Below are positions 1-5,379 of a DNA stretch of 5,379 nucleotides, piece after piece. The DNA lies in contig JAATGW010000280.1 of the NCBI GenBank assembly GCA_015654495.1, positions 1-5,379 on the forward strand, read 5' to 3'. The notes beneath the pieces were generated by a model. That model was not told the origin of the DNA. It was given only the letters and a program-made list of their open reading frames with translations, and made no database searches. Each line of letters opens with the position of its first letter. The stretch's first letter is position 1. Source of the DNA: Chitinophagales bacterium (GTDB taxonomy: Bacteria > Bacteroidota > Bacteroidia > Chitinophagales > Chitinophagaceae). Made by a program: the position numbers and the translations under genes.

Positions 1-145
1 CCGAGGTCAAGCATGGGCTGTCTCCTCCGGGTGTTTCTGCGCGCCGCGCAGTGATAATGAGGTTATCGCCAAGCGCCGCAAATTTTTCAGCAATAGCTTT
101 TCCGAATCCCGAACTTGCTCCGGTAATAAAAATGGTTCTGTTCAT
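1..145 (-). CDS. Short-chain dehydrogenase/reductase (SDR), N-terminal fragment, YdfG-like
   Basis: This is the first 48 codons of a Rossmann-fold NAD(P)-dependent oxidoreductase; the remaining roughly 200 residues lie beyond the left edge. Seen: the ATG is at 145-143, a beta strand (TIFI, residues 4-7) is followed by the classical SDR cofactor motif TGxxxGxG (TGASSGFG, 8-15), then a helix (KAIAEKFAALG) and a second strand ending in TARR (32-35). From family knowledge, basic residues at the end of the second strand favour NADP(H), and the GFG form resembles YdfG-type 3-hydroxy acid dehydrogenases; the substrate cannot be told from this fragment. The start follows the stop of the upstream T9SS protein by 41 bases, in the same direction, so readthrough is possible. 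No Shine-Dalgarno-like sequence precedes it. Residues 38-45 (TPGGDSPC) do not look like an SDR; the stretch reads better in a shifted frame (see findings). Confidence 0.85.
   Translation of the reverse strand, partial: MNRTIFITGASSGFGKAIAEKFAALGDNLIITARRAETPGGDSPCLTS
37..51. repeat. Small GC-rich perfect inverted repeat inside the SDR gene
   Basis: CTGCGCG and CGCGCAG form a perfect 7-base inverted repeat around a single central base. It lies within the codons for TARRAE of the SDR fragment. It has no T-run beside it and sits inside a coding region, so it is not a terminator. It is probably a by-product of arginine- and alanine-rich coding, but it directly borders the stretch where the reading frame looks wrong and could disturb sequencing there. 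Confidence 0.5.
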
Positions 146-186
146 ATAGAAGAAAAAATAAGACCGAAATTACCTGAAATGAGTTA

Positions 187-2805
187 TCAGCGTATAAGTG
201 TGGTGGAACCTTTTTTGAAAATTACCTTGCCGGTATAGTCTGTTCCGCGCACATACCATACAAAAGTATCCGAGCCCTGGTCTTTTCCTGAAATTTTTCC
301 GTCCCAGCCTTTTTTTACTTCAGTTGTACTGAATACCAGCTGCCCCCAGCGATTGTATACCCTGAAGTAATCATATTTACTGATACCAACAGGGATCGGT
401 GTAAGCACATCGTTCAGATAATCTCCATTGGGTGTAAAAGCTGTCGGAACAAAAATATCAGGCGGAGTTTTAAAAACTTTCACATTAATTGTATCGTAGG
501 CAAAGCAACCTTCAGGTGAACTTACCCTGACCGTATACGTTATGTTATCGTTTAGATTGGCAACAGGATTTGCGATATGCGGATTATTGAGTCCGGTAGG
601 AGGTTGCCAGTCAAAAAATTCACTGCCGGTAGCAGTAAGCTGAAGCGGCTGGCCAACCACAATGGCTGTGTCGTTTCCTGCAAATGCAGGTATCGGCGGT
701 ATGACCCGAACCACAACTGTATCAAAGCCCGGCTTTGGGCAGCCCCCATTCTGATACCCGCCTACAGCGTAAACAGTCGTTAATAGCGGAGCGGCAACAG
801 GATCGGCACTTGTACTTTGATTCAAACCGGTAACAGGGATCCATTGATAGCGAATGCCACCTGATGCGTGTAATTGTATCGACTCACCATAACAGATACT
901 TGTATCAGCACTGGCTTTTATAACCGGATACGGCACTGTAAGTACAGTAACCTGATCATTGGTTTTACATTTTCCGATATTACCTGTTACATTATAAGTG
1001 GTATTTCCAAGAGGTTTTGCCACAGGGAATTTTGCACTTGCATCATTCAGTGTTTCTGCCGGTGTCCATATAAAATGTAAGGCGTCTCCCGTAGGTCGCA
1101 GAATCAGGGAGTCTGTAAGGCAGATTGTGGTATCGGATCCAGCCTTCAGGGTTACAAAACTCCTGACGTCAACAAATACGGAATCAGTGCCCACACATCC
1201 CGGTGCCGCGGTCAGCGTAACATAATATTTTGTGGGAACATCCGGGCTCACAAGCGGATTCGGAATATTGATATTACTGATCGCGACCGCGGGGCTCCAT
1301 GTAAAGCTGCCGATGCCGATCGCCTGCAACTGAAGTGTATCGATAGTGCATATCAGCGTATCATTTGTAACTTCAAAAATTGGTCTGTCGAGTACATTAA
1401 GTGCACGGTCAATGGTATCGCGACAACCTTTACTTGTACCGACAATTAATTGAATCTGGTATGTTCCAGTGGTTGGAAAGGTAAAAAGTGGTGCAGGTTC
1501 ATCAGAGCCTTCCGGATTGATCTGCGGGTATCCGAAAGACCATTGCCAGAAATTGACTTTTCCATATGTAGCGGTTGATTTATCTGTGAACTGCATCGGT
1601 ACTCCTTTACAGCCGCCAGCTACAGAAAATTCAGGAAAGAAACCTGGAAATATTTTTGCCAATGTATAAGCGGTATCGGAACAATCCTGTCCGCGATTAG
1701 TAATCAGCCTTACAGTATATACTCCTGTATCAGGAAAAGTAAATGTTGGGATCGCGAGATTGGAAGTATCGTCAGTTGCATTTTTTAAACCAAAATCCCA
1801 CGAAAATGTTTTAATCAACGGACTGTTACTCCGGTTCTGAAAAGTCAGATCGAAGCCCTTGCAGTTTACAAATTCGGGTGGTAAATCTGCCGCAGCAATT
1901 GTACAGGGCGCAACTTTAATATGCAGATCTTTTCTGTGAATATTTATTATTTTTCCTTCCCGTCTTTCAATAACAGCAACGGTTAACACATAAATTCCTG
2001 CATTCGGTGCGATGCCAGACACGATGCCTGTGGTTGGGTTTATATTAACGTTTGGTCCCATTGGAAGTGTAGGAGTAAATCCAAAAGAATAGCTTAGTTG
2101 CTGATAAGGTGGCGGCGAGGCTACTGTTGGCTGAGGTACATTCTGTGTACCACCGTCATAAGCAGGAGCAAAAGTGTAAGTAAGCTGGTCGAGATCATTG
2201 TCTTTCGCACTGAAATTATAGTAGAACGGATTGTTTTCACAAATCACAACTGTATCACTGGTGTTGAAAACAGGTGTACTGTTTTCATATCCTTTAGGTA
2301 AAATAGAATATCCAGGTATCGTTGCAGTGTAGGTAGCTCCTGCATTGGAAGAATTAATCACATTAGTGATATTATCAATCCTGCAGCAACGCTGATAGGA
2401 AACAGTATATCCCTGGGAATTAATCGGCAGGTCAATAGTTGTATAATAATATCCCACCTGGTAACACACTATCGGAGCATTATCTATACATGGACCTGGA
2501 TTTATAAGCTGGACCAGATCTGTATTGGCAATGCGCACTTCCAGGTTCTGGTAGAGCGTTGTAGTTCCGCCAATTCCATTTTCATAAACAGTGATATAGG
2601 CAGTAGGATCCAGCTGTGCTCCGGTTGATTGACAATCTCTGTAAAGTTTGAGAGTGATCCGGTAACTCGCAGAACTTCCATTGGGAGTAGGCCCTATGTA
2701 TGCGTATGACATCTCACCCCCGGCAATATGCCTTCCATAACTATTCGAGAATGCGGCAATAAAAATTACTGAGAGAATGAAGGATTTTTTCCCACGCGTT
2801 TTCAT
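187..2805 (-). CDS. Large secreted T9SS cargo protein with PKD and Ig-like repeats and a gliding motility-associated C-terminal domain
   Basis: An 872-residue cell-surface or secreted protein, probably an adhesin or structural surface protein; no catalytic domain is recognisable. Order of parts seen: signal peptide (1 to about 24, KTRGKK then a hydrophobic core); a conserved Bacteroidota N-terminal region (25-165) starting HIAGGEMSY and containing YRDC and QRCCRIDNI; a cadherin/Ig-like region (about 180-301); two PKD domains (about 302-388 with FSWDFG and 389-473 with WQWSFG, each with a TGxY strand); four Ig-like repeats of about 75 residues (474-548, 549-624, 625-702, 703-778); and a type B T9SS sorting domain (783-872) with FTPNGDYLND, VYNRWGQLVF, GWDG and a terminal TTLIR. 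From family knowledge, such domains direct export through the type IX system and surface attachment, often with a SprF/PorP-like partner; none is in the window. The ATG at 2805 is chosen because the signal peptide begins there. Ligand and role in gliding are unknown. Confidence 0.93.
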   Translation of the reverse strand: MKTRGKKSFILSVIFIAAFSNSYGRHIAGGEMSYAYIGPTPNGSSASYRITLKLYRDCQSTGAQLDPTAYITVYENGIGGTTTLYQNLEVRIANTDLVQLINPGPCIDNAPIVCYQVGYYYTTIDLPINSQGYTVSYQRCCRIDNITNVINSSNAGATYTATIPGYSILPKGYENSTPVFNTSDTVVICENNPFYYNFSAKDNDLDQLTYTFAPAYDGGTQNVPQPTVASPPPYQQLSYSFGFTPTLPMGPNVNINPTTGIVSGIAPNAGIYVLTVAVIERREGKIINIHRKDLHIKVAPCTIAAADLPPEFVNCKGFDLTFQNRSNSPLIKTFSWDFGLKNATDDTSNLAIPTFTFPDTGVYTVRLITNRGQDCSDTAYTLAKIFPGFFPEFSVAGGCKGVPMQFTDKSTATYGKVNFWQWSFGYPQINPEGSDEPAPLFTFPTTGTYQIQLIVGTSKGCRDTIDRALNVLDRPIFEVTNDTLICTIDTLQLQAIGIGSFTWSPAVAISNINIPNPLVSPDVPTKYYVTLTAAPGCVGTDSVFVDVRSFVTLKAGSDTTICLTDSLILRPTGDALHFIWTPAETLNDASAKFPVAKPLGNTTYNVTGNIGKCKTNDQVTVLTVPYPVIKASADTSICYGESIQLHASGGIRYQWIPVTGLNQSTSADPVAAPLLTTVYAVGGYQNGGCPKPGFDTVVVRVIPPIPAFAGNDTAIVVGQPLQLTATGSEFFDWQPPTGLNNPHIANPVANLNDNITYTVRVSSPEGCFAYDTINVKVFKTPPDIFVPTAFTPNGDYLNDVLTPIPVGISKYDYFRVYNRWGQLVFSTTEVKKGWDGKISGKDQGSDTFVWYVRGTDYTGKVIFKKGSTTLIR

Positions 2806-3007
2806 TTACTTGACAAAGCAGGGCCGTGCTTCGTTGTCCGATTTTCCCGTTTATTCCAATCTTTCAGATAATTACGAAATAAATCCTAACCCGGTGGCCT
2901 GGATCAAACGTGGTCTGTAAATTTAATGTTTTATCTTTTCCACTCATAATAAATGCAATCTGATTTGTTAAAGAATATTAAATACACTTAGACACAGTCA
3001 GTTGCGC
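2806..3007 (-). other. Intergenic region upstream of the T9SS cargo gene; weak promoter candidates only
   Basis: This 202-base gap is AT-rich on its upstream side and is the only place in the window large enough for a dedicated promoter of the T9SS cargo gene. Against the Bacteroidota -7 consensus TAnnTTTG, two partial matches exist on the minus strand: TAAATTTA (2918-2925) and CACGTTTG (2905-2912), each with five of six fixed bases. Neither has a TTG/TTTG element at the proper distance upstream, so no promoter is asserted. No strong hairpin followed by a T-run was found that would terminate the preceding gene. No Shine-Dalgarno-like sequence stands before the ATG at 2805, as is usual in this phylum. 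Confidence 0.35.
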
Positions 3008-4189
3008 TCATTTTGATGTCCGGAAACTTTGGCCGCGGGCTATGAAAAAACTTCTTAATGCGATAATTAAAACCCAGGGTATCAGTGCCGGGTCCAATTG
3101 TTGTGGAAGTAAAAACCAGCCAATCACGAGTAAAAGGCATGCGGCGGTTGTTATACGGAAGTACCAGACCGGCCGGTTTTTTTTACTCCCCGTAAAAAAG
3201 GCGCCAATAGCATGCGTCGGAATTGCCCAAAGCAGGTTAAGGTTGTTTTGTGTAGTATTGTGATCGGTTCCCACCCACATAAAAATCAGCAGGCAGCCAA
3301 GCATACCTGTTATGAAAAAAGCCAGAAAATCGAGTACTGAAAGAAATTTTTTAAACTTTGGTCCGGTAAAAAAGCTAATCAGCGCTGTAATTAAAAATAA
3401 TAGCCAGAAAACAACTGTTGGTGTAAAAATGGAACCCGTGCCCGTATCTGTTTCCTTTCTTTCAAAAAGCACCTGTTTTGCTGTAACCAACCGACCGGTC
3501 GATGAAAAAGTACTGTCCAGGCCTTTTTCAAGATAGTCGGGTAAGAACATTGCTTCGTCATTAGTCATATCCCGGTCCATTTTTTTGCCGAGGAGAATAT
3601 CTATACCGAGCTTACTCCAGTATTGTTTATTTTCATTTAGGTAATGGTGAATATGATCTCTGAAAGTGGTTTCGGGATTTGGAAGAACATTTCCGGTGGT
3701 ATAGGAATTTGCTCCATTTCTGAGAATCAGGTTACGGAGCCTGGTTGTACAATTGTCAAAAAGAAAATCATATTTATAACTTCTGTTTTCATCCCTCATA
3801 TTTATAAACAGGGCCTGCTGCATCTGCATTTTTTCTGAACAGGAGAGATTCAGCAACTGCTCTCTTACGCTTCTGTTTTCTGCGCGGTAATCGTTTAAAA
3901 ATCCCTGAAAAGATTCCTGATCGAGAAAATAAAGGAGCTGACCGCGGGTGAATTTCAGCAGGAAATCCGGGTCCTGGAAATCAAATGTTCCATAGTTATA
4001 AACTATATCAGTTCCGGCTTTGTAGTCTGTGACGCGCAATGCGCTATGCCCGAAAGTTGAATACAATTCTTCGCCGGGACTGCAGGTGAGTAAACTGATC
4101 CTCAGACCACAGGAATCGGTTTGGCTAACAGCAACAGATACCTGAAAAAGAAAAATCAGTAAAAGGAATGACCGAAAAGATTTTACCAT
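3008..4189 (-). CDS. DUF4105 / Lnb N-terminal periplasmic domain membrane protein, probable lipoprotein N-acyltransferase (Lnb-like)
   Basis: A 393-residue inner-membrane protein with a periplasmic catalytic-type domain. Seen: signal peptide or anchor (1 to about 22); a DUF4105 domain (about 25-235) with SLLTCSPGEELYSTFGHSALRV around His48, YNYGTFDF (64-71), and YDFLFDNCTTRLRN around Cys147; then a hydrophobic C-terminal third with likely helices near 255-275, 284-306, 318-334, 343-361 and 367-383. The TDH (308-310) and NLNLLW (316-321) patch between helices also fits the family. From family knowledge, this domain was renamed after Lnb, the Bacteroidota enzyme that N-acylates the lipoprotein N-terminal cysteine in place of Lnt, with Cys and His as key residues. 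Inference: this protein does the same using Cys147 and His48, but the family has paralogues, so the exact role is less sure than the family. The ATG lies five bases after the guaB stop, so the two are probably co-transcribed and perhaps translationally coupled. The start is set by the signal peptide. Confidence 0.85.
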   Translation of the reverse strand: MVKSFRSFLLLIFLFQVSVAVSQTDSCGLRISLLTCSPGEELYSTFGHSALRVTDYKAGTDIVYNYGTFDFQDPDFLLKFTRGQLLYFLDQESFQGFLNDYRAENRSVREQLLNLSCSEKMQMQQALFINMRDENRSYKYDFLFDNCTTRLRNLILRNGANSYTTGNVLPNPETTFRDHIHHYLNENKQYWSKLGIDILLGKKMDRDMTNDEAMFLPDYLEKGLDSTFSSTGRLVTAKQVLFERKETDTGTGSIFTPTVVFWLLFLITALISFFTGPKFKKFLSVLDFLAFFITGMLGCLLIFMWVGTDHNTTQNNLNLLWAIPTHAIGAFFTGSKKNRPVWYFRITTAACLLLVIGWFLLPQQLDPALIPWVLIIALRSFFIARGQSFRTSK

Positions 4190-4194
4190 AAGGA

Positions 4195-5379
4195 TCAGCG
4201 GCTATAGTTGGGAGCTTCTTTAGTGATCACAATATCATGGGCGTGACTTTCCATCATACCCGCATTGGTGATTTTGATAAACTGTGCTTTTTGGAGTGTG
4301 TCAATATCCGGAGCGCCGCAATATCCCATTCCTGCCCTAAGTCCACCTACATATTGTGCTACAACTTCACTCAGGTTTCCTTTATATGCAACACGCCCCT
4401 CAATACCTTCAGGTACCAGTTTTTTAATATCATCTTCCACATCCTGGAAATACCTGTCAGAACTTCCTTCCTTCATAGCTCCGATTGAACCCATGCCGCG
4501 GTATTGCTTGAATTTTCTCCCTTCGTATATAATGGTTTCGCCGGGGCTTTCGTCAACACCAGCAAACACACTCCCCATCATAACCGCTGAAGCGCCGGCA
4601 GCAAGGGCTTTTACTATATCACCAGTGTACCTGATCCCACCGTCTGCAATGAGTGGCACACCCAGTTTTTTAAGTTCAGAAGCTGCTTCCAGGATCGCGG
4701 TGATCTGTGGCATACCTGAACCAGTTACAATTCTGGTTGTACAAATGGATCCTGGCCCGATGCCCACCTTTACAGCATCTGCTCCAGCCTGTGCCAGTGC
4801 CTTTGCGCCGGCAGCTGTTCCTACATTTCCTGCAATAACCTGGAGTTTTTTGAAATTTTTCTTTACCGATTTCAATGCTTCGATAACACCACGGCTATGG
4901 CCATGCGCACTGTCAAGGCAAACCAGGTCAACACCATTATTATCAAGCGCTGCAGTGCGGTCGAGCAGATCCCGGGTTATACCCAGGGCTGCGCCTACCC
5001 TTAAACGTCCGAAACCGTCTTTTACTGCATTGGGGAAACTTTGCAGCTGCAGAATATCGCGGTAAGTGATCAGCCCGATAAGCTGGCCGCTTTTATTAAC
5101 CACAGGGAGTTTTTCAATCTTATATTTCTGAAGAATCTTTTCTGCTTTCTTAAGATCGGTGCCTTCGGGAGCGGTTACCAGGTTTTCCGTGGTCATCACA
5201 TCACTTACTTTCCGCTTGTGATTGATTTCAAACCGGAGGTCGCGGTTGGTAAGAATGCCCACGAGCTTATGTTCGTTGTCTACAATTGGAATTCCACCAA
5301 TCCTGTTTTCCTTCATTAACCTTAGCGCATCCGATATAGTTGCGTCCACTTTCAGTGTTATCGGATCAATGATCAGACC
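4195..5379 (-). CDS. guaB: Inosine-5'-monophosphate dehydrogenase (IMPDH), 5' end outside the window
   Basis: Cytoplasmic enzyme that oxidises IMP to XMP with NAD+, the committed step of GMP synthesis. The frame is open to the right edge and gives 394 residues; the family is about 490 long, so roughly the first 95-100 residues are missing. Seen (numbered from the edge): a tandem CBS module (about 7-113) with IGGIPIVD...GILTNRD and EKLPVV...GLITYRD; the substrate loop GIGPGSICTTR with catalytic Cys213 (codon 4743-4741); the phosphate-binding ADGGIRYTGD (245-254) and MMGSVFAG; YRGMGSIGAM (293-302); the mobile flap with the Arg309-Tyr310 pair of EGSSDRYF; and the C-terminal GGLRAGMGYCGA. All expected catalytic elements are intact. 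From family knowledge, the CBS pair binds purine nucleotides and regulates activity. A GTG at 5349 could be taken as a start, but it is an internal valine: the upstream residues (GLIIDPITLK) continue the family sequence. Followed after five bases by the DUF4105 gene. Confidence 0.97.
   Translation of the reverse strand, partial: GLIIDPITLKVDATISDALRLMKENRIGGIPIVDNEHKLVGILTNRDLRFEINHKRKVSDVMTTENLVTAPEGTDLKKAEKILQKYKIEKLPVVNKSGQLIGLITYRDILQLQSFPNAVKDGFGRLRVGAALGITRDLLDRTAALDNNGVDLVCLDSAHGHSRGVIEALKSVKKNFKKLQVIAGNVGTAAGAKALAQAGADAVKVGIGPGSICTTRIVTGSGMPQITAILEAASELKKLGVPLIADGGIRYTGDIVKALAAGASAVMMGSVFAGVDESPGETIIYEGRKFKQYRGMGSIGAMKEGSSDRYFQDVEDDIKKLVPEGIEGRVAYKGNLSEVVAQYVGGLRAGMGYCGAPDIDTLQKAQFIKITNAGMMESHAHDIVITKEAPNYSR

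Noticed and set aside
2883..2904. Short inverted repeat (ATCC...GGAT) in the gap, considered as a terminator after the DUF4105 gene
   Set aside because: Only four pairing bases around an internal stretch that does not fold symmetrically, and no following T-run on the minus strand.
2864..2947. Minus-strand ATG-to-TGA frame of 27 codons (MSGKDKTLNL...) in the intergenic gap
   Set aside because: Length is within chance expectation for a 202-base gap, no ribosome-binding signal or recognisable motif, and no evidence of a leader-peptide attenuator structure after it.
3428..3495. Short low-complexity stretch encoding TDTGTGS before the first helix of the DUF4105 protein, considered as a repeat or fusion joint
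   Set aside because: It is a normal flexible linker between the periplasmic domain and the membrane part; base composition does not change there.
4265..5065. Plus-strand open frame of 266 codons opposite guaB
   Set aside because: It lies wholly antisense to a clearly conserved IMPDH gene; its proline-, serine- and alanine-rich composition is the usual complement of a conserved coding frame, and no domain is recognisable.
5041..5319. Plus-strand frame of 92 codons and other short plus-strand frames across the window
   Set aside because: All overlap real minus-strand genes in antisense and show no family features; treated as shadows.

Overview
The window looks like chromosomal DNA from a member of the Bacteroidota, probably near Chitinophagaceae/Sphingobacteriales. 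The main evidence is a large secreted protein with a gliding-motility-type (type IX secretion) C-terminal domain, a DUF4105/Lnb-type membrane protein, no Shine-Dalgarno-like sequence before the readable starts, and moderate GC content. All four genes lie on the minus strand, so transcription runs from high to low coordinates. No RNA genes, mobile elements, CRISPR arrays or phage genes were seen.

In transcription order, the right edge (4195-5379) holds most of guaB, IMP dehydrogenase, the first committed step from IMP to GMP. Its N-terminus lies outside the window. Five bases after its stop comes a 393-residue protein (3008-4189) with a signal peptide, a periplasmic DUF4105/Lnb domain with a candidate His/Cys pair, and a membrane region of four or five helices. 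This family includes the Bacteroidota lipoprotein N-acyltransferase Lnb. The two genes are very probably co-transcribed.

A 202-base non-coding gap (2806-3007) separates them from an 872-residue extracellular multidomain protein (187-2805): signal peptide, a conserved Bacteroidota N-terminal region, two PKD domains, four Ig-like repeats and a type B sorting domain. It is probably a surface adhesin or filament-like T9SS cargo. After 41 more bases comes the 5' end of a short-chain dehydrogenase/reductase (1-145), cut by the left edge.

The genes do not form one pathway: nucleotide synthesis, envelope/lipoprotein maturation, T9SS surface display and an oxidoreductase. I see no convincing undescribed system. 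The points most worth a second look are the tight guaB/DUF4105 coupling, the probable Lnb active site, the T9SS cargo without a visible SprF/PorP partner, and a possible local compensated frameshift in the dehydrogenase fragment.
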